A DNA stretch of 64,000 nt from Diaporthe sp. PMI_573 (GCA_021399435.1 JAJTUP010000005.1:1240001-1304000); one strand, 5' to 3'. Positions 1 to 11,523 are shown, numbered from the stretch's first letter. The notes: generated by a model not told the origin, from the letters alone. Translations and numbers: made by a program.

Positions 1-1
1 C

Positions 2-442
2 ATGCCGGGAAGCTACAGCCCGGTACTAGGATACGGCCCCTGGCCTGAGCAGTTCTACGGCCCAGGTTTGTTCCGCGCCACGAGTATTGACTCTGGTGAT
101 TCCTCCGGCTGGAACCTGCCGCCAACCTTGTCGAACCCGCCACGCACTCAGCAGCCCGAGCAGCTTCAGCCTGGTGAGTTCATCGAACTGCATCTCGGCC
201 GGGCCCCCACGCCCCCGCCGCGCCCCATGGAGCCTGAGCCCGGTGTCCCCGCCTTGACGTGGCAGCGCTGTGAGCTTGAGAATGGTGAGTCCTGTTCATG
301 CTCCCGTTACGTGATCATGTATGTGTGCCCCTGCCATGACTCCCCGCCGCAGCAGTCCGACAACCCCGAGGGTACTGAGGACCTCGAGGACGAGGACCCA
401 TGCACTTGTGATCTACACAGGCAGATGAGAGGTGAGTATTAG
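2..442 (+). CDS. Partial, unrecognised proline- and cysteine-rich protein (possible 3' end of a gene)
   Basis: An open frame of 146 codons begins at the window edge and ends at a TAG just after a GTGAGT. It is rich in Pro and Gln in the first half and carries clustered cysteines in the second (CSCS, CPC, PCTC), with an acidic stretch between them. I recognise no family. Several GTGAGT hexamers lie inside the frame (near 172, 283 and 432), so the true gene may be spliced and the last one may be a donor rather than coding. The first Met may be internal, since the gene could start upstream of the window. The + direction rests only on frame length and composition. Confidence 0.35.
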   Translation: MPGSYSPVLGYGPWPEQFYGPGLFRATSIDSGDSSGWNLPPTLSNPPRTQQPEQLQPGEFIELHLGRAPTPPPRPMEPEPGVPALTWQRCELENGESCSCSRYVIMYVCPCHDSPPQQSDNPEGTEDLEDEDPCTCDLHRQMRGEY

Positions 443-1160
443 GCGATTCCCCTGACCATGCGAGGCTTGCCTCTTGTTTTCTCGTTTACTGCTTTATCTG
501 GCGCGTAACTAGATTGTCACAGCGAAGGCGTTCCTTTTTCTATTAGCATCTTTAGTTCAGGATTGAGTTACTACTCTCAATTCTAGGGTAAACACGGCTA
601 AAAGATACAAGAAAATAAAAGAAAAAGTTAGTTGCGGCTCAGCCGCTGCTTCCAAAAACAACAAGATCCATAAATTTTATCAAAATACGTGACTCCCATT
701 TTGACTGAATCGCAGTCGGGCGCTAAGTGAACTGGTGCGCAACTCGCGTTTGTATGCCCAGATGGTTCTGCGATTGTATCATGTGAGTGTGTGCAATGTT
801 CTTCTTCCTCGCGTCACGAGTAAACTCATGAACCGCAACGAAAAAAAGTTTTTGTAGTTGACCTGTTGAACAAAGCAACGTCGCGGAGGGGATGAACCCT
901 CCCGGCTTCCACTCGGTGCCCCGCCGATGAACGGGAGAAAAAAGATCCGTAACCATCGGCCAAGGGGTACCGGAACAACAAGGTCATATATGTATACTCC
1001 CGAAGAAGTCTCTGTAGCTCTTTTCCACCGCTATCCACCCAAAATGCCATCGTGGGCTATCGCTCTTGAGCCGGTGGTCGCGGCCCATTCAGTCGTCGTA
1101 CTTCGGCTCGAAGCCGGAACCCGGTGCGTACGTTCGTATAATCGGTCGGAAACGGCCCCG
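443..1160. other. Non-coding stretch, nothing recognised
   Basis: Short frames only, no domain-like translation and no paired splice signals around any of them. It is moderately AT-rich around 480-700. Confidence 0.5.
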
Positions 1161-1681
1161 CCCTCGCCACTAATGGCAGGCTCACATCAAATCCCCCACC
1201 AAGGGTTTTACCCCGAGGCTTCTTCCCAGGCTCACCAGAGTTGTGTACTGGGCCTGCCCGTCGTGAAGGGCGGCGAATGGCTTCCTCCCTGCCTGCCCTT
1301 TTTCGTCGTTTCGTGTCTCGTCAGTCGACCCGCCTCGCCCTCGCCACTAATGGCAGGCTAACGTCAGATCCCCCACCAAGGGTTGCCCCGAGGCTTCTTC
1401 CCAGGCTCGCCAGAGTCGAAAACTGGGCCTATCCTAAAAGACGTCGAATGGCTTCCACCCTGCCTGTCTCTAGTGGTTCCAACTCACAGTTCTAAAATGG
1501 ATCGGGCCCCTCGCCACTGCTGACAGGGCTCACGTCAATTTCCCCACCAAGGGAGTGCTAGGCACCCCAAGGCTTCTTCCCAGGCTCACCAGAGTCGAAG
1601 ACTGGGCCTACCCACAGGAGAGACGTCGGACGGCTTCCTCCCTGCCTGTCTCTGGTGGCTCCATCTCACGGTTCGCTAAAA
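1161..1681. repeat. Three-copy degenerate tandem repeat, ~170-177 bp unit
   Basis: Three copies start at about 1161, 1338 and 1508, each opening with CCCTCGCCAC. Each then carries, in the same order, a CCCCACCAAGGG block, a GGCTTCTTCCCAGGCTC block with CCAGAG, an ACTGGGCCT-like or TGGGCCT block, and a GGCTTCC...CCCTGCCTG block. Copies differ by substitutions and small indels. In copies 2 and 3 CACCAGAG-type and CTCTGGTG-type segments could pair as a short stem. Translations are unrelated between frames, so this is not obviously protein-coding. It could be a satellite fragment or a decayed element; I cannot tell which. Confidence 0.8.
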
Positions 1682-1827
1682 AGGGGTGGTGACATTGAAG
1701 GTGGTTTGACTGATGTGTATTGAAGTGTGAGTAGAGAGCAATGTTGGTGTTTGCTGCCTGAACAGGATAGTCGTGTGTGGGAAATGAAAGAGGTAAGGTG
1801 ATCTGAGGGCAAGGTAAGCTTAAGGGA

Positions 1828-1875
1828 GAGATAGTGTGAGGGCGAGATAGTGTGAGGTCGAGATAGTGTGAGGGA
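1828..1875. repeat. 16-bp minisatellite, three units
   Basis: Three head-to-tail copies of GAGATAGTGTGAGG plus two bases occupy 1828-1843, 1844-1859 and 1860-1875. The flanks to about 2090 stay strongly purine-biased, with looser variants of the same words (AAGGCAAG, TGTGAGG). Confidence 0.85.
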
Positions 1876-2157
1876 AAGAGTATGGGATGGCGGGGATGGC
1901 GGGGTTGTGCGAAGGCAAGACGGTCTAGTGTCAGGCCAAGGTGATGTAAGGATGAGGCTCTGCGGGGGTGGGTTTGTGTGGAGGAAAGGTTTTGTGACGT
2001 CGAGGTCGTCCGAAGGCAAGGTTAGAGCTTGTATGAGGGAAGGTCGTATGAAGGCAAGATGGTATGAGGACAGGTTTGTGTGAGGCAGAGGCAATAAGAG
2101 AGAAGTATCGTTTAAAGGGAAAGTCCCCTAGGTAGAGAGGGGTTGGTAGGACTAGTT

Positions 2158-2214
2158 GGGTTGGGTTGGGCTTCGTCGAGTTGGGATGGGGTGGAATGCA
2201 AGTGGGTTGGGTTG
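2158..2214 (+). repeat. G-run cluster with G-quadruplex potential
   Basis: At least six runs of three or four G separated mostly by TT, AT or GT occur on the + strand (2158-2170, 2183-2191, 2204-2212). The first three runs are in TTGGG register, but this is not the canonical TTAGGG telomere repeat. Confidence 0.6.
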
Positions 2215-4257
2215 AGAGAAAACCAAGTTGTTGAAGGGGGGAGCTGGGTTTATATATGTTTTCAGAGTATGCACAGGCCTCCAGCTGATTTCGAAGAACT
2301 GGACATTCACTTTTGCTTGTGTCCCTTGTTGGGCGAATTGAGGTGTGAAGTTTTGGCCATTAATCGACTTAGCTTGAAAGTTGGGTGTAGCGTCAAAAGT
2401 AAATTGAAGTTTAAAGGGGGTTGAGTCGCTCAAAAAGTCCATAGGGGTTCCATAGTGGTAGCCTCAATTGCCTAGGACAGTAATTAGTCACTTTCGCTCA
2501 GGCAAATGGTTTGATAGTGATTATAGGCTATGGGGAAAAGCCATGGAGGTTTTGAGGTTGACGCTAGAGGTACCTAAGTAAACAGACACTTGCAGCCAGG
2601 GGGTCATAGTCTCTTTGTTATGACAACCTCACTTTTCTGAAGCGCATGCTTAAGTAAACGGGTATGACTCAGACTCCAAGTAGCTTAGTGAGTTCGCGCG
2701 GGGCCATTGATGAATGTTTTAGTTGTAGGCACTTGAGATTGTGGATTGAGAGACTCTAGTTACTATGTAAATGCTGATTGCCTGTGCATCCATGCTGGCC
2801 CCAGTGAATAAATACTACAGCACGTCTACAACTAGGATATTGACTGGCTCATGATTTACGTTCTTACTCCAATGAGAAAATCAGTCTATGCATGCCCCCT
2901 TGCCACATTGTCCTATACTTGAAAAGAGGAACGCAGATGTACTCCAGAGACTTGAATAGAATTCATCAAAGTTACATGACCTAGAAGAAGTCGGCAGCCT
3001 CCTGGCAGCATCATTTGCATTTGAAATTTTGATTGTCTTGGATGATACTGTAGCAGGTGGGAAAGACATGCAACTGGGTCATGCAAGTCGGAAAAGAGGT
3101 CAGAGGTAAATAGCGATGCCAAGACCAGGACCTCAACTCCACATCTTATACTACTTATTTCTATGGTGTCACACATTCAAGCTTGGCCGCTGGTGTAAAG
3201 CCTGACTGGACGTGTTCAAACACAAACAAGCTGTTCCAGGTGGTCCAGAGCGCGGCAACTGACGGTGGCCTAGGTAGCTGACTGCAACTGTGCCCGTCGA
3301 CAGATCTCGTTGCATGTGAGTGACATATGACAGCCGCTAGCTCATATTTGTGGCGTCTGTTTGCCCTCTGAAAATTGATGGCGGTGGTCTGGACAGCTGA
3401 CGACACAAGCACAGCAGCAGAAACAACTAGACTGTGGTCTATTCACGCTTGGTGAGACATGGCTCGTCACGTTCGGTGTTCAGCCCACTGGTGCCCAAAG
3501 CCTGCAGGCGCTTGTTCAGAAGCAAGCAGAATTCCCATGTGTTGAGCTCACAAAGAGTAGCACGTGGTCAAGGACAAAACGTTGTGCACGCGACTGTGAT
3601 ATCAACGGTCGTGTGCGGGGCTAGGATCCCCATCATATGGTCTGTGTTAGTGTGGTTCGAGACTCTGGGGTAAAAACGTTATCGGACTTTTTTTTTTCGC
3701 GATGGGGAGGAGGAAAGGAGGGTGTCAGCCGCCCGTGCCGCCCCCTCAGAAATGGCCGGCGTGATCTCGTTGGCTGCAACCTTCAGGGCCCTGGAGGGGC
3801 TGAGGGGGGAGTGACGGCGCTACTGTGAGATCGGACGAGCTTTGGTCAGGGGACTTTCGATGAACACAATGCCACCGTGGGAAAACTCAATCCAACACGA
3901 ACCATGCAAACATCGAACTCACCGTGATTCATCCTCATCGCCCGTCGTGAAACTCTGTCCCCACCCCGTTGAAGAAGAAGCGCCTTACCATTCCTTCCCC
4001 TCAAGCCCTGCTGACCGCATCCGCCCCGCGATGCGATGCAGCCCTACCATGGGCCCTGAGGAGCTGGGTTGTTCGTGGTTCAGCAAGCCAGCCCCATGTC
4101 GCACGGGAGTGGTGGTGCATCGTGTGAGGCGCATCATCAGGCGGTCTATCGGCGCTCGCTCCAGGGGGGGACCCCAAGGTGAAGGGAGCGGTGACGGGAA
4201 ATTAACCCATAACATTGGCATCAAATGACAGCCCAACAATCCTGTGTACCTGCATGA
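2215..4257. other. Non-coding stretch, nothing recognised
   Basis: Only short overlapping frames without motif content. A homopolymer T run lies near 3688-3697. The last few hundred bases are presumably the promoter of the small membrane-protein gene that follows. Confidence 0.5.
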
Positions 4258-4827
4258 ATGAATGGCATGATGATGATGAAGAAGAAGAAGAAAATCCCAT
4301 ATGAGTCCACCACTCTGTCCCTCCTCGTCGTGCTTGCTGTGTGTGTTGTCCTGCTGGTCTTGCTTCGTTCGTCCTTTTCCAAATCTCGAAGGATTCCCTC
4401 TTACCAACCAGACCCCCTCCTCCCCTCACAGTCAGAACAAAGACAGCACAGTAAGAACCCAAACCCAAACATGCCACGTTCCGCTGTCGTCCCCGTCGTG
4501 CTGGACAACCGCGTGCAGCACCTCGGCAAGCTGTACGTAAACAACATCCGCGCCGCACACAGGATGCCCCTCGGCACGTCAGACACCGTCTACTCAAATC
4601 ACTACACCTCGGTATGTTGCGACCCTGCAAGCACAGAGACATTTTGATTTTTTTCTTCTCCCTCATCCGGTCGAGTCTAACACGCGCCCCTCTCCCAGAG
4701 CTTCGTTGAGGAGGACCTCCTGGCCGCCAAGCTGCACTGGCTCAGGCATCGCGCCAACGGCCTGTTCCGCCGCAGGCCTGACCCGGACGAGCTGAGGGGC
4801 CGGCCGCGGTACCGGGACTGGGAGTAA
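4258..4827 (+). CDS. Small single-pass membrane protein, function unknown
   Basis: Two exons, 4258-4611 and 4699-4827, joined over an 87-nt intron (GTATGT donor, CTCTCCCAG acceptor) in phase 0, give 160 residues. The N-terminus is a Met/Lys cluster (MMMMKKKKK) followed by a hydrophobic segment at about residues 19-42 and then an Arg/Lys-flanked soluble tail ending RYRDWE. The layout predicts one transmembrane helix near the N-terminus. Several in-frame Met codons lie within the first seven residues, so the exact start is uncertain. I do not recognise a named family; the tail looks like a compact folded or helical segment (residues 119-160, LLAAKLHWLRHRANG). It is convergent with the sugar-transporter gene, 499 bases apart. 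Confidence 0.7.
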
Positions 4828-4863
4828 TTAACGCATCAGGAAATTACTGCATTGCTGTTTGTG

Positions 4864-4887
4864 TTTTTTTTTTTTTTTTTTTTTTTT
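4864..4887 (+). repeat. Poly-T tract of 24
   Basis: An uninterrupted run of T 37 bases after the stop codon of the small membrane-protein gene. Homopolymer length is unreliable in assemblies. Confidence 0.9.
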
Positions 4888-5326
4888 GCTTTATTGGGAC
4901 ATGCATTACGGTTCATAATTTTCTGGGCCACCGAGGCAAATGGAGTTTTTGCATGGCAGGATGCTGGACGGCAGAGGCGAGGACGGAGGGCAACTCGGGC
5001 ATTAGGCGGACGTCTCACGACATGGTTATCACGACAACATACATTCCCGGAGCGGGTATTTAATAAGAGGAGGTCATTTGTGCGTATCCGTCTATTCACG
5101 GTCTCCGATCTCTAATGCCAAAAGGTCGTCCCCTGGTGGGGGTGACGACCGGGTATCTATGAAAGCATTACTCAAGGCAGATCGCCTCCACAGGCCGCCC
5201 CACTGCGGTCCCAAACTTGTTTGCCCTCCTTGCACAGTGTCTTTCATTGAATGTCTGCAAGGAGTCACGTCGATTAACTCTCAAGCTCCCCCAACCAACC
5301 ACTGCCGGGACGACCGCGCACGCTCA

Positions 5327-7104
5327 TTACTGCGTGCTGAGGCCAGTCGCGGCGCCGTCGGCGTCGTCGGAGCTGTTGCCGCTGCGGTTCTGCATGGCGT
5401 AGGCCTTCTCCGAGTCGGACGACTTGCGGCCGGCGGCGGTCTTCTCCGGGTCGGCGGTGGTGGTGCTGTGGTGGGCCTGGTGGACCCTCTCGACCGTCTC
5501 GATGAGGCCGTAGCGCATGGCCTCCCTCTCGACCTCTTCGTCGGTGAGGAAGGGCAGCTCCTTTGCGGCGCGGACGTACGACATGTTCTCGACGCTGCCC
5601 TTGGCGAAGATGATGTCGATCTCCTCGAGGGAGCGGCGGGCCGTCTCCGGGTAGAATATCCAGATCACCGGCAGGAAGCAGGCGTTGACGACGGCGAAGA
5701 AGACGTAGGTGCCCCAGCCGATGTTGGTGATCATGATGGGCGTCACCATGACGATCAGGAAGTTGAAGAGCCAGTTGGTGCAGGTCGACACAGCGTTGGC
5801 CTTGGCGCGCGTCTTGATGGGGTTGATCTCGGCCGGGTACAGCCACGGCAGCGGCAGCCAGCTGGCGCCGAAGCTGGCGATGTAGGTGAAGAGCCCCACG
5901 GCGGCGCCCTTGGCCGCCGTGGTCGTCCCCGGGATCAGGCACGAGAACACGAGGATCATCGAGGTCATCTGCCCTATTGTGCCGTACAGGAACAGCTTCC
6001 TGCGGCCGACGCGCTCGATGATGAACCACGACACGGTCGCGAAGATGGAGTAGACGATCATGTTGACGCCGCCGAGGATGAGCGACAGGTTGCGCTGGCC
6101 CTTCAGGATGGACTCCTCGAACAGGATGGGGAAGTAGTAGATGACGGCGTTGCACCCGCCGACCTGCTGCATGAGCTGCGACGACGCGCCGAGCATCATG
6201 CGGCGGAAGTGCTGCGTCTTGCCGTTGGTAAACAGCGTGCTGTAGGGCGTCGACTTGGAGAAGCCGCCCGAGGCGCGGATCGAGTCGACGATGACGTCGC
6301 GCTCCATGGCGGTCTCGGCGCTCTCGAGCTCGTAGCCGCGCAGGGCGGCGATGACGATGTCGGCCTCCTCGTAGCGCTCGTGGGTGAGCAGCCAGCGGGG
6401 CGATTCGGGCAGGAACCACATGGGCACGGAGATGATGAGCGCAAAGATGATCTGGAAGGCGATGGGGAAGCGCCACGTCAGCTCGTCGGGCCCGAAGCTC
6501 GCGCCGTAGTCGATCCAGTAGGCGATGCAGGTGCCGAAGGCGATGACGCCGCCCTCGATGCAGATCAGTAGTCCGCGGTTCGTCGTGCGCGAGCACTCTG
6601 CCTGGTAGGTCGGGATCGTCGACGTGTTCATGCCGTTGCCGACGCCCATCACCACGCGGCCGACGATGAACTGCGCAAAGGGGTTTGAGCCGTGCACGGC
6701 GGTGACCTGGATGATGACGCCGATGATCATGACGAGGCCGCCCATGATGATGACGCGCCTCCGGCCAAGCAGGTCACCAACACCGAGAATGAGCATGGCG
6801 CCAAAGAGACACCCGACCTCGTAGATGGCCGTTGTGAACCCTTGCATGGTACTGTTGTTCTTGGTTGTCTCGAACATGTTGTTGAAGGGAACTGCGGTGA
6901 TGATACCGCTCATGACACTGCGCGGTGACGATACATGTTAGCAGCCTGGTCTGAAGACGGCGGGGGGAGATGCGCCGCCGTAGTCTCTGGACCGAATACT
7001 AACCCTTGATCATATCCGAACAGAAGGAAACCCGTAGTCGCGACGACGGACACGAGCAGGGAGAGCGGTCGCCCTGACAGGCCCAGGAACTTGGGAGGCG
7101 CCAT
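5327..7104 (-). CDS. MFS sugar (hexose/disaccharide-type) transporter
   Basis: Exons 7104-7004 and 6917-5327 (86-nt intron, GTTAGT donor) give 563 residues, a normal length for fungal sugar porters of TC 2.A.1.1. The intron interrupts the family signature, and splicing restores GYDQGVMSGI in TM1. Further hallmarks are GRRR in the loop after TM2, PESPRWLL near residues 204-211, the QLMQQVGGCNAV substrate-helix segment, and PETARRSLEEID near the end of TM12, where most relatives have PETKGRSLEE. About 12 hydrophobic helices are evident and the C-terminal ~50 residues are polar and presumably cytosolic. The start Met is the only one upstream of TM1 and has an A at -3. The substrate is not readable from sequence. 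The very GC-rich wobble positions create long antisense frames that are not genes. Confidence 0.93.
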
Positions 7105-10020
7105 GTTGACGATTCACCCTCGCGCGGGGTGGTGGTGATGATGTTGAAGATGAGGTGGGCAGAACTCTTGACAGTGTGATCTTCAACAGAACAACAGAAA
7201 TGGATCTCCTGCAGGTTGGAGAACAGACAGACAGACTCGGGTGACCTCAGGAAAGAGGCAGACCAGGTTCACACGTCGATGAGGGGTCAAGAAAGGCAGG
7301 CACATTCGCGGTTCAAGGTAGCACGAGGGCAGGGCCATCTTATACATATGTACATCACAGGCGAATGCAACGTCTGGCGCCAATGTACACGTATCGTCCT
7401 ATCCATCCATCCATTCATCCGCCCATCAGTGACTGGCGCCAGTCCCGTCAGGTCCCATCGGAGACCCCATCGGCCATCGAAGGGGGTACGTCTCACCAGA
7501 ACAAGTCCTTCCTCCTCTCGACGAATGCCAACCTCGGGTATGGTTGGTCACGAGTAGCGAGCGAGGGGCGAGTAGAGCAGGCTGGGGTTGAGCTGGACCG
7601 GGGTCGACTTGACGCGGGCTCTGCCGATCCACTTCGCTTCAAGGTTGGGCTGCGCTGATAGGCGAGCAGGTAGCAGAGAGGTCCCTGAATATCTGACCGA
7701 CAATCTCTGGCGAGTGCAACGGTGTTATTGCAGTTCCGTGGGGTCTAGCAGCCAGCAGTGCCACCCCCCCCCAGCATCTGGTCGACCTGTCGACTCATGC
7801 ATGCATACGTGCATGCAGCAACGGTGCGTATGTGTCGACGTTGGTGGTGGTGGTTGAGGATGTGAGCATGTGAGGACCCCAGTCGTTGCATGCTGACTGC
7901 GCGCACATCACTTGTCGGCCTGGTGCGAGAAGAGTACTGGGTGGCCCAGGTTGAGGCTCTGATAGGCTAAGGCGGGATGGAAGGACGGATAGCGTTGCGG
8001 TTGAGGCGTCCGGGCTCCACCGGCTCTTGGGAAACATCGCGACAAGAAGAGCAAGAGGGTGTGTGACGGCATGAGGTCATCGCGTGGCCGCCATCAAGGT
8101 TTGTCACTAACTCGGCCAAATCGCTCGCTCACTGTTCCTTCAATCAGTCTGGGGCCAAGAGGCGGCTCGGTTTCCCCGCTTTGTACAAGATCGGCCTGGG
8201 CAACTCTTCTCGTTCGACTGCAGGTTCGGAGCTTTTGTCTTCTTTCGGCCTGACATTGAAGCTCGTGCTGCCGCCCGCCGCTTGTACCCTGGCGCCGGCA
8301 CTGGCTTGGTCCTCCATGACAGAAACTTTACAGAATTTTCCCAAGATGACCTGCTTCAACTAGTGATGAGACATGAGGGCAATTTGGCATCCGGGGGTGG
8401 ACCTTGTGTGTGTATCTGGTTGTGTGCTTGTGTGCTTGTTCACATGCAGATGCTGTGTACCTGGGTCTGTATGAGTACACTACTTGTGCGAACTTGTGGA
8501 CTCTCCAGTTCGTGGCATCTGCCGTCGGATTGCGGTCCAGCCCAACATCGAACTGCGGGCCTGCACCCGCACGACCTAGCGCCGTCCTGTGCCATGGGGA
8601 TTTTGTGGGACGCGGGCGAGCCAGTTCAGTGGTGCCATGGGGATGCAGCAACTTTGGTCCCCTGTTGACTCGCGCAGGCCTTCAGCATGGCCGCCGATCA
8701 ATCACGATGAGTAGGCTGGAAATCTCAGATTCGCAAACGCTCGAGATTCTCCATCTTCCTGCAGCCCACCTGTCGGCGTACGAGGCCTCGCGAGCTGGTG
8801 GGTAAATTTATGGGTACGTCCCTGATATTCTTAATCCTCATTCACAGGAAACTAGTTCATCCGCTGCTCTGATAGCACCTCCCGTTCGTGCTCTGAATCA
8901 GAAGAGACAAGCCAGCTCCAAGTTGCCCGCCCCTCTTGGATTCCGCCGCGGGCATTGGACGCGCGGGCCTGACCATGACCGCCCGTGCAGATCTTTCCGA
9001 GATCTGGGTCTTCAGGCCCGCAGCTGACAGGGAAACTCCTATTATCAAGGTTATCAGGCTGCGTCTTACAGGATCCTGACACATCCTCGGCTGTTGTGTG
9101 AACCAGTGGCGGCAACCTGGCTGGACTTACCTTTCACGAGAAGAATATTGAAGACGACGTGACATCGGTAGTGAGCCTCGGATGTACATTTCAGCTCGTC
9201 AGCGTTCCCTTCGCCTGGGAAATTTCATATCTACTCCGCTTAGGTAAATACCCGGGATAACTTTGCAACAATTTTGCATGTGGGGAACGGGTGGGTGCCC
9301 GTCTTCTGACAGTCAATAAGCTTCAGCACACGAACCACCATCCAAGTTCCTGCACGAGAATGGAGCCGCTTTTTCATTTTGTTTCCGATTGCCCTAGCTG
9401 TCGTTGCACATTTAGTGTAGAGCGGTGAAGTTTATTTGTCGTCGTTACATCGCCAAGCAGCTCTGGCTCAGTCGTCCTGCCCACATCCCTTCGCAGATGT
9501 TCCAAACGCCACACCACTTACCTCGGCACACCTCGGCGGCAGACAAAAGAAGCATCGTCCAGTCTACCAAGCAACGGAATTCCCCAGTGACGTCAATCCC
9601 TGTCCGTGGCTGTCGGTGGGATCCGAGGAGTGAACGCCCTCTGAGGCCTGCGGGAGCAGCCTGCGGGAGCGGCGCCGCCTGGATCCTACTCGGCCATCTT
9701 CCGGGGATGCGGAAGGAGCTGGATGCATTAGTGGCGCACCAAGCGGGACTGGGTGTACGGGGATAGTATCGAAGCTCGCGACTCGGTGCACACGTCGAGG
9801 TTGTGAAGGGTGCCGTTCAAGCCATGAGGTTCGACTTTGGCCAATGTCCTCGTCACCAGCACGCGTGCGGTCACGAATTGACCAGTGCGATGAGCAAATT
9901 CTTGCGTGAGATACTACCGTGAAACCAGAACTTCCATTTAACGTATGCAATAATCTATCCAATCGCTAGTCTCATACAGTTGTCTCCTAGATCTTATGCC
10001 CGACTTCCGTCAACGGTTCT
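7105..10020. other. 2.9 kb non-coding stretch
   Basis: Upstream of the sugar transporter; the first part is its promoter. Frames are short, overlap on both strands and show no domain or consistent splice pattern. No tRNA-like or repeat structure stands out beyond small CATC/ATCC runs near 7400. Confidence 0.5.
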
Positions 10021-10336
10021 CTACTCGGATGGCAGAGCCTCATCGTCGCCGGGCTCACGGTAGGAGCCACCATCGGGCTTGGCGCCCCGGGTGCGACCGT
10101 CGACAATGTTGGACTTGTCAATGGCCTCGTTGTCATCGCGCTCTGTTTCCCCACTGTTATTAGCAATTGCTATTGGCCAACAATTGTTGCAACCGAGGGA
10201 CGTACCAAGCTGGGCGTCCGAGTCAGCGGTGGCAGCATCGACTCCCTCCTCGAATGGAAACATTGTCGTCCTGCACGGGGACCTGCTGGCCGCCCTCGGT
10301 GCTGTAGTCGTTGTAGGTCTGGTCGTCGGAAGACAT
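10021..10336 (-). pseudogene. Small conserved fungal stress-type protein, frame broken by one extra base
   Basis: An N-terminal frame from an ATG at 10336-10334 (MSSDDQTYNDYSTEGG) and a following frame (DAATADSDAQL, then ERDDNEAIDKSNIVDGRTRGA and a YREPGDDEALP tail) together match the layout of a short acidic protein conserved in filamentous fungi. They are out of register by one base. Dropping one A of the AAA at 10258-10260 would fuse them into 83 residues reading VPFEEGVDAATADSD. The 3' part is split by a 63-nt intron (10205-10143, GTACGT donor, CAG acceptor) that keeps frame. Either this is a sequencing or assembly indel, a recent null allele, or translation starts at the internal ATG (10263), giving 59 residues. 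Function of the family is unknown; homologues are often stress-induced. Confidence 0.65.
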
Positions 10337-10984
10337 GATGATGTTGACTTAAGGTTTAGTGTCTAAGCGCACGTGGGTTCTGACTGGAATTGTGGTCCGA
10401 AAATGCGGTTCTCGTGGAGATTGTCTTGGATTGCTGATCTTGTGAAGTGGGTATGTGACGTTGATCGTATGGCACATGCAGAACTCCAGAGACAACCCGG
10501 AGATTTCTTCGGCTTTTATATGTCCGACAGCCACAACATAACCATTCATGGTGCTTCGTCCCCCGTCACGCTGGTGGTCAAACTCGATCAGCCAAATCAA
10601 TGAGCTACAGTGCTTTCATTGTCATGACGACGACGACTTCTGGGGCCATCGCTGGCCTGTCAAGTACATCATCGCGAGCCGCAGAGAGACCAGCGATTAA
10701 AACTATGGCACGTCCCGGATCTATCCCGAACCGCTGGGCACGTACTACCCCGTCGATGCACACAGGCGGGGACGAGCCGTGCATGCCCATTGAAACAATT
10801 CGGTTCCTGTCGATCACTGCCAATGTTGCACCGGGGCTGACATGGGAAAGTCATGACGAAAAGCGCCTCGAATCGGCCGATTGATCGATGATTTCGTGGG
10901 CTAGGAACCGATTTGCGGTCACATCGCGGAGCGCTTTGTCCGGCGCGTACCTGGGTATGTATGTATGATCGGATCGTCCAGCCT
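10337..10984. other. Non-coding stretch upstream of the kinase fragment
   Basis: I searched this stretch for the missing kinase N-lobe (glycine loop, VAIK lysine, HRDLKPxN) and did not find it in any frame. A stop codon (about 10967) closes the kinase frame shortly upstream of DFG. Confidence 0.5.
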
Positions 10985-11523
10985 TCCAGACAATCGCGGA
11001 CTTTGGCATCTCTCGTTTTCACAACGTGGGGACTCTGCAGAGGCACGAAATAGCGACGACGACGCGAGCAACAACACCTTCCTACCAGGCGCCCGAAGCG
11101 ATACTCACGGACAAACCACACTCCCGCAAGTTCGATATTTGGTCTCTCGGATGCATCTTTCTGGAATTCACCATCTGGGTTGTGCACCATTACGAAGCCG
11201 TTGAGAAATTCAACAACGATAGGAAGCCCACAGTTGTGGGGGATGACGTCTGGGCTCACTTTTATCAGAGGAAAGACAATAAGGTCGACAACAGCACTGT
11301 GGTCCATCCTGCAGTAGTCGATAACATCAAGGATCTAAGACGTGTGGACCAGTGTGCCAAGGACACAGCGTTTGGGGAGGTCCTCGACATCATCGAGTTC
11401 CAGTTACTCAGAATTGAAGTAGAGGACCGAGTTGATGCAAAGACGCTGTGCCAGCTGCTTGCAGCGATTCTCAAGCGAGCACAAGATGACCAGGCTTATC
11501 TTTTTAAAGATTCCGAGGTGTAA
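10985..11523 (+). pseudogene. C-lobe fragment of a serine/threonine protein kinase
   Basis: The frame reads IADFGISRFH (DFG, start of the activation segment), then PSYQAPEAIL (APE motif) and FDIWSLGCIFLEF (the DxWSxG helix-F motif), followed by an acidic and polar C-terminal half ending at TAA 11521-11523. These are subdomains VII-IX of a eukaryotic protein kinase. The glycine-rich loop, the catalytic lysine and the HRD catalytic loop are absent upstream, so the product cannot be a working kinase as it stands. An internal ATG at 11026 would leave DFG out. It is convergent with the HET gene 540 bases away; kinase-like and HET domains often occur in fungal incompatibility loci, but a link here is only suggested by position. 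Confidence 0.7.

Noticed and set aside
2158..2214. Telomere repeat
   Set aside because: The units are TTGGG-like and irregular, not TTAGGG, and lie inside the window.
5078..6596. Long antisense and alternative frames of 440-497 codons over the sugar transporter
   Set aside because: They are compositional shadows (Ala/Arg/Gly/Asp/Val-rich) of the GC-rich transporter exon; only the minus-strand 5327-6917 frame has MFS motifs.
10669..11307. A 212-codon minus-strand frame
   Set aside because: It overlaps the + strand kinase motifs, and its translation has no domain character.
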